Shown here in pieces: positions 7,597 to 17,016 of a stretch of DNA of 64,000 nucleotides. The stretch's first letter is position 1; each line of letters begins with the position of its first letter. Where the stretch lies: positions 155,096 to 219,095 of the forward strand of contig JAAVHJ010000010.1 in assembly GCA_014799805.1 (NCBI GenBank). Direction: 5' to 3'. This DNA comes from Ruminococcus sp. (lineage in GTDB: Bacteria > Bacillota > Clostridia > Oscillospirales > Ruminococcaceae). A program made the translations under genes and the position numbers. The notes under the pieces are model-generated. The model saw nothing but the letters and a program-made list of their open reading frames with translations, was not told the origin of the DNA and did not search any database.

Positions 7597-9033
7597 TTAT
7601 CCCCGTTTCAGCAATTTTTTCACTGTTTGCAAAATCGCACTGGAATTAAATACCACCATGAAAATTAAGCAAAATACTTGCACAGGAATTAAACATTTGG
7701 GTTCTTTAATTGCCATAATACACATGAAAAATAATACTAGCAAATTACAAGCAAATCTTCCATGATAGACTTTGAAATAAATAATTTTTCTGGTATCTAT
7801 AATTCTGACAACATAGCAAACAAAATAACTCATAAACGTTGCAATAACAGCTCCCTGCACACCCCATTGATAAATTAAAATTACATTTAATATTAAATTA
7901 GTAATCGCTGCAATTAAACTCGTCCAGAAACTATGAGAAGTTTTCTGTGTTGCCGTATAAATACTGCTTAAAAACTGGTTTAAACTCATCATGAGAACAC
8001 CAACAATTAAAATTGGCGTAAATTGATAAGCTCTGGCATAAGCAGGGTCTGTACTGGAATCAATTAACATGTTAGATAAAGGCTTTACTAATGCAACCAT
8101 GAATGACGCACCCAGAAACATAATAGACTGATAAGCCGAAAAAATGCGATAATAAAATATACTTCTGTCATTGCTGTTATTTTCTGTAATGGCTGACATA
8201 TTCCAAGCCTGAAAAAAAATAGTTGATACCATAGAAATTAAATTCGGAACTTTAGAAGAAGCATCATAAACACCAGCGGCGACATCTCCGACATCTGGAC
8301 TAACTGAAAAATTAACCATATAACGCACAAATAATCTATCAGAAAATCCTGTAATAATCCATAATACAGCCGTTGGAATCATAGGAATTGAAAATCTTAG
8401 CATAATTTTTGTAATTTCATAATTATAATACCGCAAATCAAAAAATTTTCCTAAACTGGCAACTATCCATAAAAACATACCAGAACAAAAATCTGATAAC
8501 ATAACTGCCATCATAAAGCCTGTTACGCCTAAATGCAATACAGAAATAAATATGACATTAAAGATAAATAACGACAAAGTCGCCAGAATACCATCTAATG
8601 CAAATAATCTGACGAGTCCTCTTGCACGGACAAACTGAGAATTTAACTGCCGAAATGATGACGCAAGAATATATAATAATAACAACGGCACATAGCCTTT
8701 CGCATACGGCAATAAATATAATAACGGCGAAAATAATAACATAATCATAATACCAATTAATTCTGTCACACATGCCGAAGTAAAAACTTCTTTATTATTA
8801 TATTCTCTGTCAAGTCCATATCGGATAACTGCTTCTGCAATGGAAAAAGTCGCAATTGGAATGATAAAATTTGCAGTCTGTTCTAATAACGACTTTGTGC
8901 TGTTATCTGCCGAAGAAATATTAGCCGTATATAATCTGGTTAATAATAATAATAATATTTTTGACCCAAAAGAACCAATTGCAAATACCAGCGTATTGGA
9001 AGCAAGTTTTTTATATTTATTCAAGTTGAACAA
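7597..9033 (-). CDS. Polysaccharide or lipid-linked oligosaccharide flippase (MOP superfamily)
   Basis: A 478-residue membrane protein with 12-14 hydrophobic segments and the layout of the Wzx/MurJ-like branch of the MOP exporter superfamily. The N-terminal segment has NTLVFAIGSFGSKILLLLLT, and a RYGLDR loop follows the second helix. Such proteins move undecaprenyl-linked saccharides across the membrane. It has its own promoter and pairs with deoD, which is functionally unrelated. The polysaccharide operon at 12369-19472 has an initiating transferase and glycosyltransferases but no flippase, so this protein may serve it; that is inference. Confidence 0.82.
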   Translation of the reverse strand: MFNLNKYKKLASNTLVFAIGSFGSKILLLLLTRLYTANISSADNSTKSLLEQTANFIIPIATFSIAEAVIRYGLDREYNNKEVFTSACVTELIGIMIMLLFSPLLYLLPYAKGYVPLLLLYILASSFRQLNSQFVRARGLVRLFALDGILATLSLFIFNVIFISVLHLGVTGFMMAVMLSDFCSGMFLWIVASLGKFFDLRYYNYEITKIMLRFSIPMIPTAVLWIITGFSDRLFVRYMVNFSVSPDVGDVAAGVYDASSKVPNLISMVSTIFFQAWNMSAITENNSNDRSIFYYRIFSAYQSIMFLGASFMVALVKPLSNMLIDSSTDPAYARAYQFTPILIVGVLMMSLNQFLSSIYTATQKTSHSFWTSLIAAITNLILNVILIYQWGVQGAVIATFMSYFVCYVVRIIDTRKIIYFKVYHGRFACNLLVLFFMCIMAIKEPKCLIPVQVFCLIFMVVFNSSAILQTVKKLLKRG

Positions 9034-9068
9034 ACCCCTCTTTCTTTGAAATACAGGATAATAGTTAT

Positions 9069-9097
9069 ATTATATCAGAATTTTTGAAAAAAGGCAA
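9069..9097 (-). promoter_or_regulatory. Promoter of the flippase-deoD operon
   Basis: On the minus strand TTGCCT (9097-9092) and TATAAT (9074-9069) are 17 bases apart, 36 bases ahead of the start codon. Confidence 0.8.
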
Positions 9098-9179
9098 GTG
9101 TTTCCTGAAAAAGCATTTTTTTTAATTATCAATTTTATATATTTTTATAAATTCAAATTTATGCAAACTGACAAATTTG

Positions 9180-9214
9180 AAACAAAAAGCACAGTGATTC
9201 ACAAATCACCGTGC
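9180..9214 (-). terminator. Terminator of the sipL-spoIVA transcript
   Basis: gcacagtgatt and aatcaccgtgc (9189-9214) form a stem of 11 pairs with one mismatch. It is T-rich on both sides, so it could act in both directions. Confidence 0.8.
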
Positions 9215-9230
9215 TGAAATTTTTCATTTT

Positions 9231-10703
9231 TTACAAAATAAAGCAAATTAATCCAGAACAGCCTTCGTTAATCACTCGTTCCAAAGTTTCCTGTAATTTC
9301 ATACGTGCTTCTACAGGCATTTTAAATAATTTATTATGCAAGCCCTCGTTCACAAGCTCATGCAAAGACTTCCCAAAAATATTAGAACTCCAGATTTTCG
9401 TTGGATTTTCTTCAAATCCCTGTAATAAATACATAATTAATTCTTCACTCTGTTTTTCAGAGCCAACAATTGGACTAACTGTAGTATTAATACCTGCTCG
9501 CATCATGTGAATAGACGGTGCAGAGGCTTTTAAACGCACGCCATATTTACCGCCTTGTTTAATAATTTCTGGTTCTTCCAGACTTAATTCTTCGAGAGTT
9601 GGCATAACAATGCCATAACCAGTTGCTTCAACTTCTTTTAGAGCGGGTTCTAATCTGGCATAAGCTTTTCTGACTTCGCATAATTCCCGTAAAATTTCAA
9701 GCAAATTACTTTCATCACGGATTTCTAATCCAGTAGATTCGCTTAAAATATTAAAAAATAATGCATGATGTAATGTTACTGCAATTGTCACAGCACCACT
9801 GCCTAAATCAATTTCAGATGCATTCGCATGCATGACATACTGACAATCACAAATTGGCTTTGCTAGTTTGGTCGCATCTTTGACAGTAATTAAATCTTGT
9901 GCAGATTGTCTGATAACAGAAAACACTTCTTGTTTCACAGGGTGCCCTTTTTCCAGCATGGAAATCCAACTTGGCATAGCAAAATTAACTTCCCTGATTG
10001 GAAACGCATATAATAAAGCCGTCAGAATTTTTTTAATATCTGATTCTTGTAACTGAATACAGCTGACTGGCAATACCGTTGTATGATAATTTTCCTGCAT
10101 TTGTAAAGCAAGTGCTTTTGCTTCTTCTGCATCTGGGTCAACGCAGTTTAATAATACAACAAATGGCTTGCCTAATTCCTGTAATTCATGAATCACACGT
10201 TCTTCGCATTCGGCATATTCTTCTCTGGGAATATCTGAAATACTGCCATCTGTTGTGACAACCAATCCGATAGTCGCATGTTCTGTGATTACTTTTTGCG
10301 TACCGATTTCAGCAGCCATATTAAACGGAATTTCTTCATCAAACCACGGTGTCATGACCATACGGGGCATTTCGTTTTCAATATATCCTAGAGAGCTAGG
10401 CACAATATAGCCCACGCAGTCAATCATTCTGGTTCTGAATTTTGCACCATCTTCTAAGCAAACTGGCACAGCTTCTTCAGGAATAAATTTCGGCTCTGTT
10501 GTCATAATTGTTTTTCCTGCGGCAGACTGGGGCAATTCATCAACAGCACGTTCTTTTTTATAATCACTTTCAATATTAGGAATGACAAGCGTTTCCATAA
10601 AACGCTTAATCAATGTAGACTTACCAGTACGTACAGGACCTACGACACCAATATAAATATCTCCTCCTGTACGCTGGGCAATATCACTATAAATATCTTT
10701 CAT
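9231..10703 (-). CDS. spoIVA: Stage IV sporulation protein A
   Basis: A 490-residue SpoIVA, the ATPase that polymerises on the forespore surface and forms the basement layer of the spore coat. The N-terminus reads DIAQRTGGDIYIGVVGPVRT and the Walker A motif GPVRTGKST is at 22-30. Length matches the usual 490-495. I chose the ATG at 10703 (gagagg upstream) because homologues begin just before the DIAxRTGGD motif. It starts 12 bases after the SipL-like gene, its expected partner, which localises SpoIVA to the forespore in clostridia. Expression would be expected in the mother cell under sigma E, but I could not identify that promoter. Confidence 0.95.
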   Translation of the reverse strand: MKDIYSDIAQRTGGDIYIGVVGPVRTGKSTLIKRFMETLVIPNIESDYKKERAVDELPQSAAGKTIMTTEPKFIPEEAVPVCLEDGAKFRTRMIDCVGYIVPSSLGYIENEMPRMVMTPWFDEEIPFNMAAEIGTQKVITEHATIGLVVTTDGSISDIPREEYAECEERVIHELQELGKPFVVLLNCVDPDAEEAKALALQMQENYHTTVLPVSCIQLQESDIKKILTALLYAFPIREVNFAMPSWISMLEKGHPVKQEVFSVIRQSAQDLITVKDATKLAKPICDCQYVMHANASEIDLGSGAVTIAVTLHHALFFNILSESTGLEIRDESNLLEILRELCEVRKAYARLEPALKEVEATGYGIVMPTLEELSLEEPEIIKQGGKYGVRLKASAPSIHMMRAGINTTVSPIVGSEKQSEELIMYLLQGFEENPTKIWSSNIFGKSLHELVNEGLHNKLFKMPVEARMKLQETLERVINEGCSGLICFIL

Positions 10704-10714
10704 GAAAAAACCTC

Positions 10715-12253
10715 TCAATTTGTAATCGGAATTAATAACATGCTATTTTCTGGCAAATATTCCTGTGTTAAATCATTTTCTTCCATAATGGCTTCTACGC
10801 TAGTATGACAGCGTTTCGCAATTTCCCAAACACTTTCTTTTGCTCTGCCAAAATATAATTTCAATGCAAAATTTTTATTATGCTCTAAATCTTCCTGTAT
10901 TTCAATATCAGATAATACTTCTGTTTCTGTGCAATGTGTCACAGTTCCTTCCATGCGTAATTCTGTTTTTAACACAACTTCAGAAGCACCTGACAACGTG
11001 TAAGAACAATTTTCTGCAAAAGCTTTTACTTGTAACATATCCTGTGCGCCTAATCCCTGTACTGCAAATTTATGCTCAAAACTTTCTTCTTTTTCTAATA
11101 ATCTTGGCATACCAGTACTTTCCCGCACCAGAACAAAACAGCTTAACATGCCGTTAATACAAATTTCAGTATTTTCAATACTTGTTGTTAAATTTTTAAT
11201 TTCACACCACGCATCATAAACGCAATCTAATTCTCCATCTGTGCAATTTAGCTTTGTATTGCACACTAACATTTCAGAAAAATTCACAGGAATGCCACTT
11301 GTGATTAATTTTGTTTTTTTAATCACACTGGGGTGTTCTGTTGAAAATGCATCACAAACAAGTGATTCCGTTGCAATTCTTAATACAATACAAGATAATC
11401 TTAATTCTGCTTCACAACGTAGTACTCTAATATCGCCATTTTCATCTGTAACAGGCTTTAAATCACAGGACGCAACAGAGCATAATACTTGACAATTATC
11501 CTGTTCTTCTACGCCCTCCAATTCTATCATTTGGCTATACGGAATGCGAAAACTCATAGATTCTAAACCGCTGTCGCCGTCTTTTTCACAGGCATATAAA
11601 ATCTGAATCTGTAAATTTCCCTGTGCTAATAAATTTCCAGAAACAAGTTTATGACTTTGTTCCACAGGCTGTGCCTCACAGCGTACAACATGTAATAACG
11701 CTGGCTTAGAATTGCCTAATTCTAATTCTTCTGCCAAAACAATATGATTCATTGTATTCGTTCTTTTTGCCTGATATTGCAAAGGCTTTTTCTGTAACTG
11801 CATATTTTTTCCAAATACATCACATAAAGCCTCCTGTTGTTTCATGGCAATGCTTTTAATTCCAATTGTAATTGCACCACGAACATCTAATCTTCTTCGG
11901 CTAATCGCACGGCAATTGACATAATCCGTCACAGGTAAAATTTCTGTCATAATATTTTCACCTGCGGGTAATTCTGCCGTTCTGGAAAAATGCAAATTCT
12001 GTGTCACACACTGCAACACATGGCTATTTTCACTGCAATATAAAATTCTGATTTCTGCCAGTAATTCATAAGACAATCTGTTTTCGCTGATAGATTCATT
12101 TACAATACTTGGTTTAATAAAACATTTAATTAATTTACACACGTCTGGATAATAATCAGGCAGTACATAATCTAATTCAACGCCTTGTTCCTGCATTGTA
12201 TTTCCCGCAGTTTCATTTGCTGAAATCACAGCTTTATTCATTCTTAACTCCAT
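10715..12253 (-). CDS. SipL-like spore coat morphogenetic protein (DUF3794 plus LysM)
   Basis: A 512-residue protein with repeated DUF3794 units through most of its length (for example DYVLPDYYPDVCKLIKC near the start) and a C-terminal LysM domain (about the last 50 residues, YFGRAKESVWEIAKRCHTSV ... LLIPI). This is the architecture of C. difficile SipL, the functional counterpart of SpoVID, which binds SpoIVA through its LysM domain. The position directly upstream of spoIVA supports the match. The start is the ATG at 12253, 12 bases from aaggagg. Confidence 0.85.
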   Translation of the reverse strand: MELRMNKAVISANETAGNTMQEQGVELDYVLPDYYPDVCKLIKCFIKPSIVNESISENRLSYELLAEIRILYCSENSHVLQCVTQNLHFSRTAELPAGENIMTEILPVTDYVNCRAISRRRLDVRGAITIGIKSIAMKQQEALCDVFGKNMQLQKKPLQYQAKRTNTMNHIVLAEELELGNSKPALLHVVRCEAQPVEQSHKLVSGNLLAQGNLQIQILYACEKDGDSGLESMSFRIPYSQMIELEGVEEQDNCQVLCSVASCDLKPVTDENGDIRVLRCEAELRLSCIVLRIATESLVCDAFSTEHPSVIKKTKLITSGIPVNFSEMLVCNTKLNCTDGELDCVYDAWCEIKNLTTSIENTEICINGMLSCFVLVRESTGMPRLLEKEESFEHKFAVQGLGAQDMLQVKAFAENCSYTLSGASEVVLKTELRMEGTVTHCTETEVLSDIEIQEDLEHNKNFALKLYFGRAKESVWEIAKRCHTSVEAIMEENDLTQEYLPENSMLLIPITN

Positions 12254-12318
12254 GAAATCTAAAAACCTCCTTGACTTCACTAGTAATAAATTCTATGCAA
12301 AGACTGTCCCAAGTATGC

Positions 12319-12360
12319 CAAAAAACAAATTCTCCGCTGTTTTTCAACAACAGAGAATTT
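12319..12360 (-). terminator. Terminator at the end of the polysaccharide operon
   Basis: aaattctc (12328-12335) pairs with gagaattt (12353-12360), extended by ctgtt/aacag. On the minus strand it is followed by gtttttt. Confidence 0.8.
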
Positions 12361-12368
12361 AGTTTCCT

Positions 12369-12704
12369 TTAATCTTGTTTTTTAATTAATCTTTCAATGG
12401 CATTTGCATTTAATTTTGCAGTTAATTTTAATCTATCCAGTTCTTGTTTTAAATTCTGGTTATCCTCTTGTTTTAAAATTTCAACTTCCGCTTCAAAGCG
12501 ACTTAATTTTAAAATAATTTTTACCTGTGTTTCTTTTAATTTTGCAACTTCTGTCTGTATTTCCTGTATTTGCCGACTGAATAAGCTATTCTGCAATTCT
12601 AATACTCTGATTCGTTTCAAAAGTTTTTCATTTAATAGATTTTGTTCTTCGCCGAATTTTTCAAGGGCTTGTTCTTGCATTGGCTCATATGTTTTTGCAT
12701 TCAA
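12369..12704 (-). CDS. Small coiled-coil protein ending the polysaccharide operon
   Basis: A 111-residue, highly charged protein predicted to be one long coiled coil (about 15-105, heptads rich in Leu, Ile, Glu and Lys). No enzyme or membrane motif is visible. The likely start is TTG at 12704 behind aggtga. It lies 17 bases downstream of rmd and upstream of the operon terminator. It could be a chain-length or scaffold partner of the glycosyltransferases, but nothing in the sequence proves this. Confidence 0.6.
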   Translation of the reverse strand: MNAKTYEPMQEQALEKFGEEQNLLNEKLLKRIRVLELQNSLFSRQIQEIQTEVAKLKETQVKIILKLSRFEAEVEILKQEDNQNLKQELDRLKLTAKLNANAIERLIKKQD

Positions 12705-12721
12705 AATTAATCACCTGCTTT

Positions 12722-13669
12722 TTATAAAATTCCGAAATTTCTTCGGTTATGATTTAATATAGTTTGTAATGTCTCTCTTAATGAAAATTCTGGTTGCCAA
12801 CCTGTGTGTGATTTTAATTTGCTAATATCTGCTTCTATCATAGCAATCTCAGCAGGACGCATTCTAGCTGGATTTTTTTCTATGATAATAGATTCCTGAC
12901 TTAATTCTAATAAAATATCTAATAATTCCTGAATTGCAACTGCATGACCACTGCCGACATTATAAATTTCACCTGCACAGCCTTTTTGCATTAATAATCG
13001 ATAAGCCTTTACAATATCACGTACATCAGAAAAATCTCTTTTAGCATTTAAATTCCCGACTTGTATAACAGGCGGTCTTAATCCTGCTTCAATTTCTGCA
13101 ATTTGCAAGGCGAAATCAGATGCCACAAAAACTGGTGCCTGTCCTACACCAATATGATTAAAAGCCCGAACCATGATAATTTTCATACCATAAGTTTTCG
13201 CATAAATACTGCCAATCATAGTTTGACAAGCCTTAGTCACTGCATAAATATTGGCAGGATTCAATTTTTCCTGTTCGTTGACAGGGCAAGCATTTTCACA
13301 TAAATAGCCATATTCTTCGCCTGAACCAACTAATAAAATTTTGGGATAATAATTTTTGATATTTCTGATTGCTTCTAGCAAATGCAAAACGCCTTTAATA
13401 TTCACATCAATTGTCAATTCAGGATTTTTCCACGAAACCGCAACAGAACTTTGTCCTGCAAGATGATAAATCTGTTCTGGTCTGTAAATTTCTAATAATT
13501 TTTGAATTTCATGCTGATAATTCATATCTAAATCTAATATTTCACAGCCTTTTACCGCAATATATTCTTTTGACAATTTACAGGCACCAACATGAAGCCC
13601 GTTTGTTAATAATTCCTGTACTAAATATTTTCCTACAAATCCACCTGCACCAGTTACCAATGCATCCAA
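12722..13669 (-). CDS. rmd: GDP-4-dehydro-6-deoxy-D-mannose reductase (GDP-D-rhamnose synthesis)
   Basis: A 315-residue extended short-chain dehydrogenase. Near the N-terminus is TGAGGFVG, the NAD(P)-binding loop. It also has the GSGEEYG and YAVTKACQ (YxxxK) catalytic elements, RAFNHIGVGQ, and GNLNAKRDFSDVRD, which are typical of Rmd. Rmd reduces the Gmd product to GDP-D-rhamnose. Gmd and ManC are encoded in the same operon, which supports the role; a related GDP-6-deoxy-talose reductase is the main alternative. I prefer TTG at 13669, six bases after gaggtg, over GTG at 13678, which overlaps that binding site. Confidence 0.8.
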   Translation of the reverse strand: MDALVTGAGGFVGKYLVQELLTNGLHVGACKLSKEYIAVKGCEILDLDMNYQHEIQKLLEIYRPEQIYHLAGQSSVAVSWKNPELTIDVNIKGVLHLLEAIRNIKNYYPKILLVGSGEEYGYLCENACPVNEQEKLNPANIYAVTKACQTMIGSIYAKTYGMKIIMVRAFNHIGVGQAPVFVASDFALQIAEIEAGLRPPVIQVGNLNAKRDFSDVRDIVKAYRLLMQKGCAGEIYNVGSGHAVAIQELLDILLELSQESIIIEKNPARMRPAEIAMIEADISKLKSHTGWQPEFSLRETLQTILNHNRRNFGIL

Positions 13670-13691
13670 ATAAAACACCTCACTTTTATAT

Positions 13692-14804
13692 TTAATTATT
13701 TTTTAAAATTTTATAAATTTCATGCATTATTTTTTTACTGTCATAAAATTCATAAACACGTTTTTTTGCATTTTCGCCATATAATTTTCTTAATTCTGAA
13801 GAATCGGCTAATTTCTGAATTGCCTTTGCAAGTGCTTGTATATTTTTAGGTGCAACTGTCAAGCCAGTTTGTTCATGAATACTTACAAACGGCACACCTG
13901 TTGGCAAACTTGTATTAATTACAGGTTTTCCATAAATCATAGCTTCTTGTTGCACAATGCCAAATGCTTCTGAATTTTCCACAGACGGCAGAATAAAAAT
14001 ATCACAATCTGCAAAAGCAGATTTTAAATCATAATCCGACAAATTTCCCAAAAAATGCACTGCTGAATTTTTCGCTAAATTTTTTAATTCTGGCTCTAAA
14101 ACCCCTGTTCCGCATAAAAATAATTCGCAATTCTTCACAGATGCAAATGCTTTGATTAAAACATCTACCCCTTTATAATAAACTAATCTGCCAACAAATA
14201 ATAATTTAATAAAATTTTTATTTTCTAATTTCTCAGTCAGAATTTTTTTTAAATTATTAATATTATAATTGGCAATTTCAATTCCATAGGGAATAATTTT
14301 GCATTTATTTCTAAATTCAGGCAAAAATTTAGAACTATCAATATGCCCTTGTGTGGCTGTAATAATCACATCAGCTTTTTTTAAAAATTTTTTTAAAATT
14401 GGCTGATAAAATTTCAATAATTTTTTTTGCTTAATCACATCACTATGCCATGCAATAACCACTCTGCATTTACAGTTAGATAACAAGCAAGCCAAATCTC
14501 CCAACGGAAAAGGCATATGAAATTCAATGACATCAGCCCATTTTGCTAATTTCTGAAATTTTATAAAAAATTCTATTGAAACAGGACAGGAAAAATAAAC
14601 ACCAAAACTACTGCAACGAATAATTTCTATATGATTGATTTTTTCAAATTTTCCCTTTCCCCGTTCCTGACAAACTAATACTTTTACCTCTATATCTGGA
14701 TAATTTGCTAAATAGTTTGCTCTTTGGGCAATCACAGTTTCAATGCCCCCAATATGAGGCGGATAAAATTTATTGACTTCTAACACATGCAATTTTTGAT
14801 TCAT
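13692..14804 (-). CDS. Glycosyltransferase family 4
   Basis: A 370-residue GT4-type (GT-B fold) glycosyltransferase. The N-terminus has the acceptor-side signature NKFYPPHIGGIETV, and the C-terminal half has KLLFVGRLVYYKGVDVLIKA and the nucleotide-sugar motif with Glu residues in NSEAFGIVQQEAM. It probably transfers a mannose- or rhamnose-type sugar from a GDP donor to the growing lipid-linked chain. The ATG at 14804 has an agaggtg site and overlaps the previous stop as ATGA, so it is translationally coupled. The exact linkage cannot be predicted. Confidence 0.88.
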   Translation of the reverse strand: MNQKLHVLEVNKFYPPHIGGIETVIAQRANYLANYPDIEVKVLVCQERGKGKFEKINHIEIIRCSSFGVYFSCPVSIEFFIKFQKLAKWADVIEFHMPFPLGDLACLLSNCKCRVVIAWHSDVIKQKKLLKFYQPILKKFLKKADVIITATQGHIDSSKFLPEFRNKCKIIPYGIEIANYNINNLKKILTEKLENKNFIKLLFVGRLVYYKGVDVLIKAFASVKNCELFLCGTGVLEPELKNLAKNSAVHFLGNLSDYDLKSAFADCDIFILPSVENSEAFGIVQQEAMIYGKPVINTSLPTGVPFVSIHEQTGLTVAPKNIQALAKAIQKLADSSELRKLYGENAKKRVYEFYDSKKIMHEIYKILKNN

Positions 14805-15958
14805 GCATTCACCTCTGGCAAAATTTCCTGATATACCTGATACAATAATTTTGCACTTCTTTCCCAAGAAAATAATTTTGCTCTTGCAAGCCCCTGTATT
14901 TTTAAATTTTCTCTTAAATTTTTATCAATAAATAATGCATGCAAACCTTTTGCCATAGAATCTATATTTTCTGGATTCACTATCACAGCATTTGTTCCCG
15001 TCACTTCTGGCAGAGAAGCCACCCCAGAAGTGAAAACAGGTGTTCCACATGCCATAGCCTCCAACGGCGGCATTCCGAACCCTTCATAAATAGACGGAAA
15101 CACAAAAGCCAATGCACCACTCATCACAGCACATAAATCATTTTCCTCAAGATATTGCGTAAAAATCACATATTTTTCCAGATTTAATTCTGTTACTTTT
15201 TTAAAAATATTATCATAAAGCCAGCCCTTACCACCAGCAAGCACTAATTTTGCAGGATTTTCATGCGATTTTACAAATAACGCATATGCCTGAATCAAAC
15301 GCTCTAAATTTTTTCTTGGCTCAATCGTTCCCAAATATAAAAAATAATCTTGCATAATTCCATATTTTTGGCAAACAGCCTTTATAAAATTTTTATTCTC
15401 AACTGGATAAAATTTTTTACCATCCACACCACAGGGAACAACTCTGATTTTATCTTCAAATTCAGCATAATATTTAATAATTTCAGATTTAGAAAATTCA
15501 GAATCCGTTACAATTCTGTCTGCTCTTTGCATAGATTTGACAAGTCCTAAATCTAACATATGCCTTGTTCTGCTTCTGACAGTTTCTGGAAATGCTTTAT
15601 AAACCATATCATGCACAGTGACAACAGTTTTTCCAGAAACGCCATAAGGCACAATATAATTAAAAAAATGCGTCAGGGAATTATTTTTTCCAAAAAACCA
15701 ATCATAATTAACTGGCAAAAAACTAGATAATATTCGATAGCCATAAGCTGAACAAAAAGCATGTTTTGCTGTCATATTTTTTGTTAAATAATAACTAATT
15801 TCCTGCTTATGCTTTTTTAAATCTTTCATTGCAAAATAATTCAATACAAAATCATGTTCTGGATATAATCTTGCCAAAGCTGTTACTTGTCCAGCTTCAC
15901 AGCAGCCGATGCCTGTTTTTCTGCCTAATAATGGCAATGCATCAAATGCAATTCTCAC
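14801..15958 (-). CDS. Glycosyltransferase family 4 (mannosyl/rhamnosyltransferase-like)
   Basis: A 385-residue GT4 protein with the N-terminal MRIAFDALPLLGRKTGIGCC, a VVTVHDMVYKAFPETV segment, YFLYLGTIEPRKNLERLIQA and the SIYEGFGMPPLEAMACGTPV signature, a form common in mannosyl- and rhamnosyltransferases. It overlaps gmd and the next glycosyltransferase by four bases each, so the three are tightly coupled. Its donor is likely GDP-mannose or GDP-D-rhamnose given the operon; acceptor and linkage are unknown. Confidence 0.9.
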   Translation of the reverse strand: MRIAFDALPLLGRKTGIGCCEAGQVTALARLYPEHDFVLNYFAMKDLKKHKQEISYYLTKNMTAKHAFCSAYGYRILSSFLPVNYDWFFGKNNSLTHFFNYIVPYGVSGKTVVTVHDMVYKAFPETVRSRTRHMLDLGLVKSMQRADRIVTDSEFSKSEIIKYYAEFEDKIRVVPCGVDGKKFYPVENKNFIKAVCQKYGIMQDYFLYLGTIEPRKNLERLIQAYALFVKSHENPAKLVLAGGKGWLYDNIFKKVTELNLEKYVIFTQYLEENDLCAVMSGALAFVFPSIYEGFGMPPLEAMACGTPVFTSGVASLPEVTGTNAVIVNPENIDSMAKGLHALFIDKNLRENLKIQGLARAKLFSWERSAKLLYQVYQEILPEVNA

Positions 15959-16986
15959 AGATTTTTAACCTTGATTTCTTTCTGCACTAATTCTAAATCA
16001 TGTGTTACCATGCGTTGGACTAATTCCGCAAAACAAATTTCACGTTGCCAATTTAAATTTTTCTCTGCTTTTTCAGGATTTCCGAGCAAAATATCGACTT
16101 CGGCAGGTCTGAAAAATTTCTGATTAATTTTTACAATAATGTTACCAGTTTCTTTATCTTTGCCGACTTCATCAACACCAGAACCCTCCCAGATAATAGT
16201 AATATCTACCGTTTTAAAAGCCTGTTCTACAAACTCTCTGACGGTTCTGGTTTCATTTGTCGCAATCACATAATCATCTGGTTTCTCTTGCTGTAACATG
16301 AGCCACATAGCTTTGACATAATCTTTAGAATGTCCCCAGTCACGTTTAGAATCAAGATTTCCTAATTCTACAAAATCCTGTACACCTAATTTAATACTTG
16401 CTACCGCATGGGAAATTTTTCTTGTTACAAATTCAAGTCCTCTGCGTTCTGATTCGTGATTAAATAAAATACCAGAACAAGCAAACATGCCATAACTTTC
16501 CCGATAATTCTTAGTAATCCAATGCCCATAGAGTTTAGCGACACCATAGGGACTACGGGGATAAAACGGCGTTTTTTCAGTTTGAGGCATTTCCTGTACA
16601 AGTCCGAACATTTCCGAAGTAGACGCCTGATAGAATTTCGCCTCTGGTTTTACAGTGCGAATGGCTTCCAGCATATTTGTAACACCAAGGGCATCAATTT
16701 CAGCTGTTCCCAAAGGCGTATCCCAGCTTGTGGCAACAAAAGACTGTGCTGCAAGATTATACACTTCATCTGCCTGAGAAATCCGCATTGCAGAAATCAA
16801 AGAAATCACATCTGTCATATCTGCATAAATTAATTTAATTTTATCTTTTAAATGTGAAATATTCCCATAATCAACAGTAGCCTTTCTTCTCCAGATGCCA
16901 TAAACTTCATAGCCCTTTTCCAGTAATAATTCTGCCAGATAAGAACCGTCTTGTCCAGTAATCCCAGTAATTAATGCATGTTTCAT
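15955..16986 (-). CDS. gmd: GDP-mannose 4,6-dehydratase
   Basis: A 343-residue Gmd, which converts GDP-D-mannose to GDP-4-keto-6-deoxy-D-mannose. Visible are the NADP-binding GITGQDGSYLAELLL (about 7-21), the STSEMFG catalytic segment and the YGVAKLYGHW motif with Tyr and Lys of the YxxxK pair, followed by the NHESERRGLEFVTRKI segment diagnostic of Gmd. Length matches the family. It lies 30 bases after manC, its substrate supplier, and overlaps the next gene. Confidence 0.95.
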   Translation of the reverse strand: MKHALITGITGQDGSYLAELLLEKGYEVYGIWRRKATVDYGNISHLKDKIKLIYADMTDVISLISAMRISQADEVYNLAAQSFVATSWDTPLGTAEIDALGVTNMLEAIRTVKPEAKFYQASTSEMFGLVQEMPQTEKTPFYPRSPYGVAKLYGHWITKNYRESYGMFACSGILFNHESERRGLEFVTRKISHAVASIKLGVQDFVELGNLDSKRDWGHSKDYVKAMWLMLQQEKPDDYVIATNETRTVREFVEQAFKTVDITIIWEGSGVDEVGKDKETGNIIVKINQKFFRPAEVDILLGNPEKAEKNLNWQREICFAELVQRMVTHDLELVQKEIKVKNL

Positions 16987-17016
16987 AAATAAAAATCTCC
17001 TTTTATAATTATAATA